Assembly (NCBI RefSeq): GCF_014779765.1 | Contig: NZ_JACXZA010000006.1 | Coordinates: 372,001-436,000, forward strand | From: Paenibacillus terricola | Lineage (GTDB): Bacteria > Bacillota > Bacilli > Paenibacillales > Paenibacillaceae | Length of the DNA: 64,000 bases | Direction: 5' to 3' | Shown here: piece by piece, positions 7,400 through 15,882 of the stretch | How the letters are laid out: each line of letters starts with the position of its first letter | Numbering within the stretch: position 1 is the first letter of the stretch | Made by a program: the position numbers and the translations under genes | Notes under the pieces: model-generated | The model's database searches: none | Seen by the model: the letters and a program-made list of their open reading frames with translations, nothing else | What the model was told of the DNA's origin: nothing

Positions 7400-9955
7400 C
7401 TATACGCGAAGTGCTGACGTGTTCGCTAAGCCGTGCAGTATGCTCTCGCATTGCTCGACCGCTGCAGTAAGTTCTCGGGATGGTACCACTGACGCTTCTA
7501 AGACGATTCGAGTTGACGATTCGCCTATAGCAACGGTGAACGCTCCTTCTGGCACCTCCCATCTGCTGCGAACCGTATTCCATATGCTGAATGACCGCGG
7601 CGTGAGCAGCATAACCGCTCTTATGGTGCTGCCAGCTGGGATTTCAAGCTTTGCATAGTTCTTCAATTGAAGCGGAGGCTCGCTGGCCGCACTCGGGTAA
7701 CTGATGTACAGCTGTGGAACCGCTTGGCCATCGCGTTCGCCGACATTGGTTATGTTGAATGAAACCTTGAAGCAAGGGAGTTCATCGTTTGTCACTTGTT
7801 CGGTCTCGACAGCATCATAACGGAATGCGGTATAGCTTAAACCGTGTCCGAATGGGAACAGTGGCTGTTCCTCATTAGCTGTGAACCAGCGATAGCCGAC
7901 TTGCAGCTTCTCGGAATAGACCGTATCGAGCCCGATGCCCGGGTATTGCCCCTTGCTGCTAAGTGGTCCTTGCTCTAGCGACTTCGGGAAAGTCATTGGC
8001 AAACGGCCAGACGGATTCGTATCGCCGAACAATACCTTAGCAATGGCTTCCCCGCCCCGCTGGCCGGGGTACCAAGCTTGGACTACTGCCGCGACTTGAT
8101 CCAGCCAAGGCATCGTAACAGGTCCGCCGGTGTTGAGCACGACGATCGTATTCGGATTCACTGCTGCAACAGCGGCAATGAGCTGATTTTGTACCCCTGG
8201 CAGGGACATATCCGGCTTGTCAAAGTTCTCCGTCATATAGTCGTTCACGAATACAATAGCGGTGTCGGCAGCACTTGCGGTCTGAACCGCCTCTTCTATT
8301 AGTTGAGCATCGGTTCCTGCATACCATTCCAACTCGATAGACGGCAGAGATGCGGCTTCCCCATTAACAGCCTTATAATGCACTTCGATGGGAACGCTTA
8401 TACCGGATTCCAGCCTCTTCCTTCCGATTGAATAGAGGGACTGAAACGCCCAGTTGTCGATAATCAGCTCGCCGTCCAGGTAGAGACGCGTTCCGCCAGA
8501 GGCCGGAAGATAGAATGTGTATTCCTCGCTTTCTGTAGGCGTAAGTGTACCCGTCCACTTCGCTGATGCGGTATGCGGTACACCGTCGAACTGCCAGTTC
8601 AAGCGGAGGTTTGGCATCGATTGCGTATGGACAGGATCCCCACTCAAGTCCGATGATGCATAGGACGACATGAGCAGCCCAGTTGGGAACGCTTCGGGCG
8701 GGATCGTTAGCCCTGCATTCGGCGATGGATAGATGAAGGAAGGCCCGACAGGGATTGGCGCCGTTCCTGGCGCATAGTTCACTTGCGCGTTCAGACCGCT
8801 GACGCGGTGCTCAATAGCCGCCAGCGGCGTGACGCCGCTAGCGTTCGGGACATGGGCGCTGCCGCCGCCGGATGCAATGAGGTTCTCGGCAGCTTGTCCG
8901 ATGACGGCGATTGAACCGCCTACTGGTGATAGAGGCAGAATATTGTTGTTATTTTGCAACAAGACGATGGTTTCCTCTGCAAGATGCAGCGATTCTTCAT
9001 CATGCTTGGTGTAGACGGTGTCGAGTTGGTCTCGACCAGTTGATGCTGGAGTAGATACTGATGCTAATGCCTCATGCTGCTCCCGGTCGAAGAGACCGAA
9101 GCTGAGCATTTGGCGAAGAATCCGCCCGGCACTGTCATCAATCATCACCATCGGCACTTGGCCATCTTCGACAGCTTGCTTCAGCGGCTCGCCGTAGAAC
9201 CGTTTGTGCGGAATCGTCAGTTCATAGTCGAGACCGGCGCAGATAGACGGAACTGTGCTTTGTGTCGCTAGAAAGTCCGAGACGACGAAGCCGTCGAACT
9301 GCCAATTGTCTTTCAGCACCTGACGCAGCAAAGAAGCATTCTCGGAGCCGTATGTCCCATTAATTCGATTGTAGGACGACATGATGGAGGCGACATCGCC
9401 CTCTCTTACAGCGGCCTCGAAAGCTGGCAGGTAAATTTCTCTCAGCGTCCGTTCATCGATGATGCTGTTCTGAGAGAGTCGGTCGATCTCCTGATTATTC
9501 GCTGCGTAATGCTTCACACATGCCATCACGCCTTGCTCCTGGATCCCTTGTATGACCGCCGTTCCCGTCGCTGCCGACAGCAGCGGATCTTCGCCATAAC
9601 CTTCGAAGGTCCGACCGTTCAGCGGCGTTCGGGCCATATTGACGGTTGGCCCGAGCAGCAGCGAGGTTCCCCTCTCCTGTGCGTCCTTGCCAATGACCTC
9701 CCCATATAGGTGGGCAGCTTCTCTATTGAATGAAGCACCCAGTGCGATTGGCGCCGGAAGCTGCGTGCCAACCTGCTCGTGCGGACCTGTAACGCCGCCT
9801 GGTCCATCGTTCAGCTTTAATGTTGGGATACCCAGCTTCTCGTCTGGCGTCCCGCCATTCATTAAGGCGAGCTTGTCATCGAGCGTCATCGCTGCAAGCA
9901 GCTCCTTCACCCGCTGTTCTGTCGTAAGCAATCGATTCATCCAAAGCTTCATCAT
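7400..9955 (-). CDS. Cytoplasmic GH3 glycosidase (beta-glucosidase/xylosidase type) with PA14 insert
   Basis: An 851-residue family 3 glycoside hydrolase. The N-terminal TIM barrel has RVKELLAAMTLDDKLAL, KHYAANNQE (148-156) and the nucleophile motif GFVVSDF with Asp227. The C-terminal alpha/beta domain is split by a PA14 module (ESEEYTFYLPASGGTRLYLD, about 460-560). An FnIII-like end domain follows (TNVGERDGQAVPQLYISYP). This is the layout of bacterial beta-glucosidases with PA14 inserts. There is no signal peptide, so it likely acts on imported oligosaccharides. The start is supported by GAGG eight bases upstream. It is divergent from an AraC regulator, the likely local activator. Glucoside versus xyloside specificity cannot be read. 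Confidence 0.9.
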   Translation of the reverse strand: MMKLWMNRLLTTEQRVKELLAAMTLDDKLALMNGGTPDEKLGIPTLKLNDGPGGVTGPHEQVGTQLPAPIALGASFNREAAHLYGEVIGKDAQERGTSLLLGPTVNMARTPLNGRTFEGYGEDPLLSAATGTAVIQGIQEQGVMACVKHYAANNQEIDRLSQNSIIDERTLREIYLPAFEAAVREGDVASIMSSYNRINGTYGSENASLLRQVLKDNWQFDGFVVSDFLATQSTVPSICAGLDYELTIPHKRFYGEPLKQAVEDGQVPMVMIDDSAGRILRQMLSFGLFDREQHEALASVSTPASTGRDQLDTVYTKHDEESLHLAEETIVLLQNNNNILPLSPVGGSIAVIGQAAENLIASGGGSAHVPNASGVTPLAAIEHRVSGLNAQVNYAPGTAPIPVGPSFIYPSPNAGLTIPPEAFPTGLLMSSYASSDLSGDPVHTQSMPNLRLNWQFDGVPHTASAKWTGTLTPTESEEYTFYLPASGGTRLYLDGELIIDNWAFQSLYSIGRKRLESGISVPIEVHYKAVNGEAASLPSIELEWYAGTDAQLIEEAVQTASAADTAIVFVNDYMTENFDKPDMSLPGVQNQLIAAVAAVNPNTIVVLNTGGPVTMPWLDQVAAVVQAWYPGQRGGEAIAKVLFGDTNPSGRLPMTFPKSLEQGPLSSKGQYPGIGLDTVYSEKLQVGYRWFTANEEQPLFPFGHGLSYTAFRYDAVETEQVTNDELPCFKVSFNITNVGERDGQAVPQLYISYPSAASEPPLQLKNYAKLEIPAGSTIRAVMLLTPRSFSIWNTVRSRWEVPEGAFTVAIGESSTRIVLEASVVPSRELTAAVEQCESILHGLANTSALRV

Positions 9956-10115
9956 CTGCTCATCCTCTCTGTGTTTCCTCTATTGGCCATTCTTCATTTG
10001 CATGAGCTGCCGGAATTGCGATATCCTTATTGTGACGCTTTCTACAAGACGTAACAATTCTGTATTTACGGGTATCATTCTCCGATTTACAGATGATGTG
10101 CAGAGGAGCATTACG

Positions 10116-11108
10116 ATGAATCACAGCGAGCTCGATCGCTATCTGAGAGCGATGAATGAGACCGAAGCGAAGCAGCTTATGCTGAAACACAATGTCAACG
10201 ATATTGCATCCGCCCCGCGCCGACATGAGGAAGGTCCCTTCCGCATGCCGGACTCGCCCTTCTTCACAGACGGGCCGATCCATATCCGCAAACATAATCG
10301 TTTCGCGCCGATGCCGCTCCACTATCATGATTTTATCGAGCTGAATTATATCTACTCGGGAACATGCAGGCAGACGATTAATGGCGAGGAGGTCGTGCTG
10401 CGGGAAGGTCAAGTGTGCCTGCTCGATTCGGATGTGGTACATGGCATAGTGGCCATGGGCGATAACGATATCTTAATCAACATCATTATGAAGAAAGAGA
10501 CGTTCACCTCTTCGTTCTTGAGCCGATTCAGCTCACAGGGGATCGTCTCGGATTTTCTCGCCAATGCGATTACCGAGAATACGAATCATAACCGCTATAT
10601 TGTGTTTGAATGCGGGGACCATGGAGAACTGCATTGGTTCATGAGGAGCCTCATGTGCGAAGCATTCGGGGATCGAGCTTATTCGAAGGAAATGATCTAC
10701 AACTACATCATGTTGATCTTCACCGAGTTGATGCGTGTGTATACGGTACGTACTAATAGTGCTGGAGACCATGCGGAGGCTCGGGCAGATCTCATTCAAG
10801 TGCTGGACTATATTGAGCGTAACTATCGGGATTGCACGCTGACTTCGTTGTCTCGGGCGTTCAATTTTAACGCCAACTATCTCGGGAATCTGCTGAAGAA
10901 ACGGACCGGCAAAACGTTCATCGAGCTGGTCAAGACGCAGCGTCTTATCCAAGCAGCGGGATTGCTCGCTAATACCAATCGTGCGATCGAGGATATTGCG
11001 GAGTCGGTCGGCTATAGCAGCCTCGGCTTCTTCTACCGCATCTTCGCCGAGCAGTATGGTGCGACACCGATGGCTTATCGGAATGAGAAACGAAGTGGGG
11101 TTCGTTAA
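10116..11108 (+). CDS. AraC-family regulator divergent from the GH3 gene
   Basis: The open frame begins far upstream, but the real start is the ATG at 10116 behind AGAGGAG; the extended part is antisense to the GH3 gene. The 330-residue product has an N-terminal cupin-like sugar-sensing domain (NRFAPMPLHYHDFIELNYIY, about residues 65-150). The C-terminal AraC double helix-turn-helix contains SLSRAFNFNANYLGNLLKKR and IAESVGYSSLGFFYRIFAEQ. The 160-base gap to the divergent GH3 start would hold both promoters. It most likely controls that glycosidase in response to a sugar. The next gene follows after 21 bases and may be cotranscribed. Confidence 0.88.
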   Translation: MNHSELDRYLRAMNETEAKQLMLKHNVNDIASAPRRHEEGPFRMPDSPFFTDGPIHIRKHNRFAPMPLHYHDFIELNYIYSGTCRQTINGEEVVLREGQVCLLDSDVVHGIVAMGDNDILINIIMKKETFTSSFLSRFSSQGIVSDFLANAITENTNHNRYIVFECGDHGELHWFMRSLMCEAFGDRAYSKEMIYNYIMLIFTELMRVYTVRTNSAGDHAEARADLIQVLDYIERNYRDCTLTSLSRAFNFNANYLGNLLKKRTGKTFIELVKTQRLIQAAGLLANTNRAIEDIAESVGYSSLGFFYRIFAEQYGATPMAYRNEKRSGVR

Positions 11109-11129
11109 ATAATAAGGAGGGATAATAAG

Positions 11130-11714
11130 ATGAAAGCAAAGGCGAGCGAATTGCCAATCGTATTGTTCGAGAACCAACAGGTGTTTGAAGAGTGGCTTGC
11201 GGAAAACCACGATAAGTCGCCGGGTGTTCGGATGCAGATTGCGAAGAAAAATTCGGGTATTTCCTCTGCGTCCTATGCTGAAGCACTTGATGTTGCATTA
11301 TGCTACGGCTGGATTGATAGCCAGAAAGAATCACTGGATGAAGGATCGTATCTTCAGCGATTTACGCCGCGCGGGCCGAAGAGCATCTGGTCGAAGGTAA
11401 ACGTGGACAAGGTCGAGCTGCTTATCGCGGATGGCAGAATGAAGCCGCCTGGCCTCGAGGCAATCGAGAAGGCCAAGCAGAACGGGCTGTGGGATAAAGC
11501 TTATGCGTCGCAAAGCAATGCCACGATGCCTGAGGATCTAGCGGCCGCATTGGAGCAGAATGCGAAGGCGAAAGCATTTTACGAGACGCTGAATAAACAG
11601 AACAAATTTGCGATCCTATTCCGCATTCATAATGTGAAGAAAGAAGAAACGCGCAAGAAGAAGATCGTGCAGTTCGTGGAGATGCTGGAGAAGGGCGAGA
11701 AGCTTATTCCTTAG
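11130..11714 (+). CDS. YdeI/OmpD-associated family protein
   Basis: A 194-residue protein behind AAGGAGGGATAATAAG. It opens with ELPIVLFENQQVFEEWLAEN and contains SYAEALDVALCYGWIDSQ, RFTPRGPKSIWSKVN and AKAFYETLNKQNKFAILFRI. It ends in a Lys/Arg-rich EETRKKKIVQFVEMLEKGEK stretch. These are standard landmarks of the YdeI/OmdA family, implicated in resistance to antimicrobial peptides and bacteriocins in some bacteria. The biochemical activity is not established. It follows the AraC gene by 21 bases. Length is normal for the family. Confidence 0.85.
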   Translation: MKAKASELPIVLFENQQVFEEWLAENHDKSPGVRMQIAKKNSGISSASYAEALDVALCYGWIDSQKESLDEGSYLQRFTPRGPKSIWSKVNVDKVELLIADGRMKPPGLEAIEKAKQNGLWDKAYASQSNATMPEDLAAALEQNAKAKAFYETLNKQNKFAILFRIHNVKKEETRKKKIVQFVEMLEKGEKLIP

Positions 11715-11796
11715 GAATGTCTATAAGATTCGCTTCTGCTGTGAGAAGTATCGTATAGTAGGAGTAGTTGAAAATATGTTCCAGGAGGCTAAAGCC

Positions 11797-12198
11797 ATGG
11801 CACAGGATATCTGGATTAACCTGCCAGTCACAGATGTTGAGAAGTCGACTTCCTTCTTCAATGCGATTGGATTCCAAGCGGCGAACGTTGGCAGCGAAAG
11901 AGCCAAGCTTACGATAGGTCAAACAACGATTCTGCTGTTCCCGGATGCGGCATTCGAGAAATTCACAGGTTCCAAGATCGCAGATACTTCCCGCAGCACA
12001 GAAGTCATTTTCTCCATTGGCGCCGACAGCAGAGAAGAAGTAGACGCCTTTATTCGCAAAGTAGAGTTAGCCGGAGGAAGCATCTTCGGCAAGCCGAGCG
12101 AAACGGACGGCTGGATGTACGGCGCAGGCTTTGCCGACTTGGATGGTTACCGCTGGAACCTGCTGTACATGGATGAGAGCAAAATGCCAAAACGGTAA
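11797..12198 (+). CDS. VOC-family (glyoxalase/dioxygenase-fold) protein
   Basis: A 133-residue protein. The start is set at the ATG at 11797 because AGGAGG lies nine bases upstream; an earlier in-frame ATG at 11776 precedes that site. It begins MAQDIWINLPVTDVEKSTSF, contains GQTTILLFPDAAFEKF, and ends with MYGAGFADLDGYRWNLLYMD. This is the typical pattern of small VOC proteins in which metal-binding residues may or may not be kept. No substrate can be named. A strong terminator follows. Confidence 0.85.
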   Translation: MAQDIWINLPVTDVEKSTSFFNAIGFQAANVGSERAKLTIGQTTILLFPDAAFEKFTGSKIADTSRSTEVIFSIGADSREEVDAFIRKVELAGGSIFGKPSETDGWMYGAGFADLDGYRWNLLYMDESKMPKR

Positions 12199-12207
12199 TA
12201 GAGATAC

Positions 12208-12239
12208 GCCGGTCACCTGTTTAAGGTTACCGGCTTTTG
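12208..12239 (+). terminator. Rho-independent terminator after the VOC gene
   Basis: GCCGGT-C-ACCT pairs with AGGT-T-ACCGGC around GTTTA and is followed by TTTTGTGT. Confidence 0.85.
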
Positions 12240-12274
12240 TGTACTTCTCCGTTAACGAACTCCACGGCAAAGAC

Positions 12275-12676
12275 TCAACCCTCGATTAAACCCAAGTATC
12301 TAACTTCTTTGCCATTTAGTTTTACGATTAATACTGGCCCGCTTTTCTTAATCGGCTCAAAAATTTCTACTCCTACAGGAAGTTTCGTCGCCATTTCGTC
12401 TTCAAATTTCGGACCATCTTTATATTGTTGTGTAATCATTCCAACCTTCTCTCCAGCTGTTAATTCTTCTTGTTGTACCCATCCAATGTTGCTTGCATTG
12501 TTGTAAATAACACCTTTGTATTGAAAAATGTCTGCATTCGGATCTTGAGCGATCATTTCCTGTGCTGTCGGATTATGGGTAGACTCCGTTATTGAATTCT
12601 CAGAATTAACGACTGTCGATTGATTACATCCCGTAAGCAGCAATAAAGTGATTAACAATGAAATAATAATCTTCAT
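12275..12676 (-). CDS. Small lipoprotein of unknown function
   Basis: About 133 residues, starting MKIIISLLITLLLLTGC, a lipoprotein signal with lipobox LLTGC. I prefer the ATG at 12676 over that at 12682 because the GGGGGAG site would sit too close to the earlier one. The mature part is hydrophilic and includes NADIFQYKGVIYNNASNIGW, VGMITQQYKDGPKFED and VGVEIFEPIKKSGPVLIVKL. I recognise no catalytic motif. It looks like a small envelope lipoprotein of the kind common in Bacilli. It stands alone between two plus-strand genes. Confidence 0.7.
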   Translation of the reverse strand: MKIIISLLITLLLLTGCNQSTVVNSENSITESTHNPTAQEMIAQDPNADIFQYKGVIYNNASNIGWVQQEELTAGEKVGMITQQYKDGPKFEDEMATKLPVGVEIFEPIKKSGPVLIVKLNGKEVRYLGLIEG

Positions 12677-12826
12677 CCACATACTCCCCCTTCATAAATA
12701 TACCAACGCTCAATCTGCTTGATTTGTTCCAGATTAAGCGTTACCAATTCATGCATGGCGCTCCCTAACCTACGTTTGCTACAATGTAAGGGTTGGAGAA
12801 TGATTGCTCAATAGGAGGAAACGCAT

Positions 12827-13810
12827 ATGAACAAACGTCCGCTCGGCAGAACGGGCCTGCAGGTCAGTGAAGTCAGCTTTGGCACATGGGCGATCGGGGG
12901 CTCATGGGGACAGACGAATGAAGCCGAATCGCTTCGAGCGTTGGACAAAGCGATGGATGAAGGCGTTAACTTTTTCGATACAGCCGACGTTTATGGCGAT
13001 GGCCGAAGCGAGCGGCTGCTTGCCCGCGCCACCAAAGGCAAGGAAGACCAAATTCACATCGCGACGAAGTTTTGCCGCCAAGGGGATATCTTCGCCCCGG
13101 AAACCTATTCGGAGCAGCGCGTCCGTCAGTGGTGCGAAGACAGCTTGAAACGGCTGGAGCGCGATACGATTGATATGTATCAGGTACACTGCGCGCCTTT
13201 TGAGATTTTGAAGCAGGGCGCTGTCTTCGAGGTGCTGGACAAGCTGAAGCAGGAAGGCAAAATCCGCGCCTACGGCGTCAGTGTAGAAACAGTCGAGGAA
13301 GGATTGTTCTGTCTGGAGCAGTCCGGTGTGGACGCATTGCAGATCATTTTCAACATCTTCCGGCAGAAGCCAATCGCGGAACTCCTTCCACGTGCGGCGG
13401 AGCGCAATGTCGGGCTGCTCGTTCGACTGCCGCTCGCAAGCGGCCTGTTGACGGGCAAGTTTACGACAGATTCGACATTCGAATCGGAAGATCACCGGAA
13501 CTTCAACCGCGATGGTGCTGCATTTAACGTGGGCGAGACATTCGCGGGACTTCCATTCGCCAAAGGCGTTGAGCTTGCTTCCCAGCTTGGCTGGATCGCG
13601 GAAGGCCGCGGCAATATGACGCGCGCCGCTCTCCGCTGGCTGCTGGATTTCAAGGAAATCACCTGCGTAATCCCAGGCTTCAAGAACGTTCGCCAGGTCG
13701 AGGACAACCTCGGCGTGCTAGACGCGAAGCCGTTCAGCGCGGAAGAACAAGATCGGCTGCGGAAGTTTTATGACGAGCAGATCCACGAACATATTCGCGG
13801 CGCTTATTAA
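12827..13810 (+). CDS. Aldo/keto reductase
   Basis: A 327-residue NADPH-dependent oxidoreductase with the full catalytic tetrad visible: Asp51 and Tyr56 in FFDTADVYGDGR, Lys81 in IHIATKF, and His121 in YQVHC. The N-terminus LGRTGLQVSEVSFGTWAIGG and the C-terminal IPGFKNVRQVEDNL are typical of YhdN/YqkF-like bacterial aldo/keto reductases. AGGAGG precedes the ATG and a clean terminator follows. It is a single-gene unit. The physiological carbonyl substrate cannot be deduced. Confidence 0.92.
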   Translation: MNKRPLGRTGLQVSEVSFGTWAIGGSWGQTNEAESLRALDKAMDEGVNFFDTADVYGDGRSERLLARATKGKEDQIHIATKFCRQGDIFAPETYSEQRVRQWCEDSLKRLERDTIDMYQVHCAPFEILKQGAVFEVLDKLKQEGKIRAYGVSVETVEEGLFCLEQSGVDALQIIFNIFRQKPIAELLPRAAERNVGLLVRLPLASGLLTGKFTTDSTFESEDHRNFNRDGAAFNVGETFAGLPFAKGVELASQLGWIAEGRGNMTRAALRWLLDFKEITCVIPGFKNVRQVEDNLGVLDAKPFSAEEQDRLRKFYDEQIHEHIRGAY

Positions 13811-13815
13811 ACGGG

Positions 13816-13841
13816 AAAGGGAGCCTTCGGGCTCCCTTTGT
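13816..13841 (+). terminator. Rho-independent terminator after the aldo/keto reductase
   Basis: AAAGGGAGCC and GGCTCCCTTT form a perfect 10-bp stem around a TTCG tetraloop, starting five bases after the stop codon. Confidence 0.85.
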
Positions 13842-13917
13842 TGATGCGTGTTACGGCTTATGCGCTGCATCGTAGTAGCCACTGTCTACGGTGTGCCTAT
13901 AGCTCCAACAGCTTTTT

Positions 13918-14430
13918 TCAGTCCTGCTTAAGTTCATCTATAATCTCTATGATTTGCTTAATATGTCTTTGCTCATGTAAGTAGAGGGATTCAAGCCATT
14001 CAATTAATAACATCTCTTTAAAGACGGGGTGTGTATAATGTCTTCTACTCAGCACTGAAGGGTCGACTATTGTATTTAGAAGTTCATGTAACTTCTGTCT
14101 CGAATCGTTTAGTTTATCTATAAGCGCTTGATATTCTACTAACTCATTAGTTGGTTTTGCAATTTCAGGAGCTTCTAACTTCCTGCTTCTATCGAGTAGA
14201 ACCTTCACTGGTTTATTAGCTGCAAATGAATCTTCTGTGCCCTTTAATCCCCTCCTTATGGCTATGACATATAACTCTTCTGTTATAGAGAGGTGCTGAC
14301 ATACCTGACTGATACTCCAACTTTCAAAGTCTTTCCGTTTGTTTATTTGATCCCCACTTAATCCATCAAGAATTCCGAGCAGTTCGACTCTGGTTTCTTC
14401 TAATTGTTGATTGATTTCTTGAAGTTCCAT
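13918..14430 (-). CDS. DinB-family four-helix protein
   Basis: A 170-residue mostly helical protein with the spaced histidines of the DinB/YfiT-like fold: His in SISQVCQHLSITEELY near residue 47, and the pair in YLHEQRHIKQI near 152-157. These normally bind a divalent metal. GGGGGG lies about eight bases upstream of the ATG. DinB-like proteins include damage-inducible proteins and thiol transferases such as bacillithiol transferases; which applies is unknown. It stands alone. Confidence 0.8.
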   Translation of the reverse strand: MELQEINQQLEETRVELLGILDGLSGDQINKRKDFESWSISQVCQHLSITEELYVIAIRRGLKGTEDSFAANKPVKVLLDRSRKLEAPEIAKPTNELVEYQALIDKLNDSRQKLHELLNTIVDPSVLSRRHYTHPVFKEMLLIEWLESLYLHEQRHIKQIIEIIDELKQD

Positions 14431-14602
14431 TGAAGATCCCCCCTGACTTTAATTTATGGACTTGCATGTTATAGATCAAATTGTGGTTTCTGGTAACGGA
14501 CCGCGGGCTGAAGACTTGATGCATGAATATGCTGTACGGCAAGGGATCATACTCCCTGATTGGTTATCAGAAAATCAACAACTTCTTTGGGTGGGATTTT
14601 TA

Positions 14603-14890
14603 CTATCTTCCTTCAAATTCACTTGTTAAAACCCCATCAATAAACACTTTATATTTTGTTTTTCTTAAACCGGCAAAAACGAGTTTCCGTATCTTATCAA
14701 TCTTAACATGATGTATCTCATCTTTACCTACTGTAAATTCATATGATTTGGTCAAACTTAACGAAAACATCCTAAAGTCACTAATCACTTGCTCCCCATC
14801 AGCACGAATACTCAAATTGCCCCAAAATTGGTTGAAACTAAAATCAACGATATGTCTCTCATTAACCCCAACCTCGAATGAAAATTTCAT
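14603..14890 (-). CDS. Conserved hypothetical protein, about 95 residues
   Basis: I place the start at the ATG at 14890 (TGAGGT upstream). The longer open frame to 15052 has a non-conserved-looking extension. The protein begins MKFSFEVGVNERHIVDFSFN and contains QFWGNLSIRADGEQVI, FSLSLTKSYEFTVGKDEIHH and VFIDGVLTSEFEG. I recall similar short beta-rich proteins in Bacillus and Paenibacillus annotated as hypothetical. No motif points to an activity. Confidence 0.65.
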   Translation of the reverse strand: MKFSFEVGVNERHIVDFSFNQFWGNLSIRADGEQVISDFRMFSLSLTKSYEFTVGKDEIHHVKIDKIRKLVFAGLRKTKYKVFIDGVLTSEFEGR

Positions 14891-15019
14891 CTCGCTAACC
14901 TCATTTATGAGCTTATTGGTCGTTCCAAATGGCATATTACCGATCATCACGATATCTATTTTGTTGTTGTACAACCATGGAGCAAATATGAACAAGCATC
15001 CTCTTAGGTTATTAGATAG

Positions 15020-15048
15020 TTCACTTCTATTTCCAATTATGTTATCAT
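15020..15048 (+). promoter_or_regulatory. Candidate promoter of the antisense (antitoxin) RNA
   Basis: TTCACT, 17 bases, TATCAT on the plus strand, predicting a start near 15055. The RNA would run toward and beneath the 3' end of the toxin message. Confidence 0.45.
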
Positions 15049-15060
15049 ACATGTAAAGAA

Positions 15061-15084
15061 GCCGAGTGCGGCTAACACTCGGCT
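15061..15084 (-). terminator. Probable terminator of the toxin message
   Basis: GCCGAGTG pairs with CACTCGGC around CGGCTAA. On the minus strand it is followed by TTCTTT. It would end a toxin message of roughly 260 nt that starts near 15319. Confidence 0.5.
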
Positions 15085-15134
15085 TAACAATTGGCTTGGA
15101 TGGGATTATTCCCTTCTAGTGTCACTAGACGAGT

Positions 15135-15174
15135 AAGAACCCACCTTCGGCGCTCAACCTTGGGGTGGGTTCTT
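15135..15174 (+). terminator. Terminator between toxin and antitoxin RNA
   Basis: AAGAACCCACC and GGTGGGTTCTT form an 11-bp perfect stem with an 18-base loop. The plus-strand flank ATTTCTTCTT is T-rich. The right arm overlaps the toxin stop codon (15173-15175). Confidence 0.7.
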
Positions 15175-15268
15175 ATTTCTTCTTGTAGTTATTCGAGATG
15201 TATGTGAGTAGTGCAAGGATAAACGATCCAAATAAGAACATAATCGTCAACGCTGCTTCTACTTTCAT
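15173..15268 (-). CDS. Holin-like type I toxin peptide (TxpA/BsrG-like), 31 residues
   Basis: The minus strand has AAAGGAGGTGAGGCC followed by ATG at 15268. It encodes a 31-residue peptide: a short polar start (MKVEAA), one hydrophobic helix (LTIMFLFGSFILALLTYI), and a basic tail (NNYKKK). This pattern of acidic start, F-G-x-F in the helix, L-L-T-Y-I exit and Lys tail matches the 'putative holin-like toxin' family of type I toxin-antitoxin systems. The gene has its own near-consensus promoter and a predicted antisense RNA over its 3' end. Such peptides insert into the membrane when antisense control is lost. Confidence 0.75.
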   Translation of the reverse strand: MKVEAALTIMFLFGSFILALLTYISNNYKKK

Positions 15269-15325
15269 GGCCTCACCTCCTTTCGAAGGGAAACCATGCC
15301 CACCCAAGATTCAATTGTCCTTCCT

Positions 15326-15354
15326 ATTATACTAGAATATACCAATATAATGAA
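15326..15354 (-). promoter_or_regulatory. Promoter of the holin-like toxin gene
   Basis: On the minus strand TTCATT, 17 bases, TATAAT. The predicted start lies near 15319, about 50 bases upstream of the ATG. Confidence 0.6.
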
Positions 15355-15362
15355 GAACAATT

Positions 15363-15748
15363 GTTCGGATTTACCAGCTTAGCGTTTCCTATACCAAGGC
15401 AATCTGCTCAGCGAAGGCTAAACGATTCATGATTGAGCATTATGCTGAGCCGCTAACATTAGATATGATCGCGGACCAATGTGGGGTTAACAAGCATTAT
15501 TTTTGCCGATTGTTCCAGAAGTCAGAGCATACCTCTCCCCTCGCCTACCTGCGGAATCGAAGGGTAGAAGCCGCCCTTAGCTTGCTTCGAACAACTAATT
15601 GTCCGTGCACGAGATCGGGCAGCAGTGCGGCTTCGACAGTCCCAGCTATTTCGGCAAAGTATTCCGAACGTACATGAACATGACGCCTAAGGAATATCGA
15701 ATGAAAGAGCTGGAGTTTCCGTTCGACGCAGTATTTTATGAGCGGTGA
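15363..15748 (+). pseudogene. AraC-family regulator remnant, 5'-truncated and frameshifted
   Basis: An open frame without a start reads EHYAEPLTLDMIADQCGVNK, HYFCRLFQKSEH and NRRVEAALSLLRTTNCP, the first AraC helix-turn-helix. Near 15603, TGTCCGTGCACGAG lacks one G. Restoring it gives C-P-V-H-E-I, and the second helix-turn-helix then continues in another frame (QQCGFDSPSYFGKVFRTYMN, MTPKEYRM) to TGA at 15748. The whole N-terminal sensor domain is missing. It is a broken gene, not a short regulator. Confidence 0.8.
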
Positions 15749-15757
15749 TTGGTGCAA

Positions 15758-15802
15758 GGGTAAAAAGCCGAACATCCTATGTGGAAGTCCGGCTTTTACC
15801 CA
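15758..15802. terminator. Hairpin terminator after the AraC remnant
   Basis: GGGTAAAAAGCCG pairs with CGGCTTTTACCC with one bulged A. It could serve both the plus-strand remnant and the minus-strand fusion gene ending at 15883. Confidence 0.55.
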
Positions 15803-15882
15803 TCTCGTTCAATCCGAGATGCGGCTTTTCCTTTCACCTGTCGGTACTGGCGGCGGCGCTTTCGCCCGCCGCAGGTGCAATT

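Larger units (their letters stand above)
15055..15182 (+). ncRNA. Putative RatA-like antisense antitoxin RNA
   Basis: Inferred from a promoter at 15020-15048 and an intrinsic terminator at 15135-15174 followed by ATTTCTTCTT on the plus strand. The roughly 125-nt transcript would be fully complementary to the 3' untranslated region and last codons of the holin-like toxin message. This 3'-overlap arrangement is the one known from txpA/ratA and bsrG/SR4 of Bacillus subtilis. No expression evidence is available. Confidence 0.45.

Noticed and set aside
9639-10115. N-terminal extension of the AraC regulator
   Set aside because: The added 159 codons are antisense to the GH3 gene and the divergent promoter region. 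The well-placed ribosome site supports the ATG at 10116.
10533-11210. 225-codon minus-strand open frame
   Set aside because: Antisense to the AraC regulator's DNA-binding domain; no motif and no start signal.
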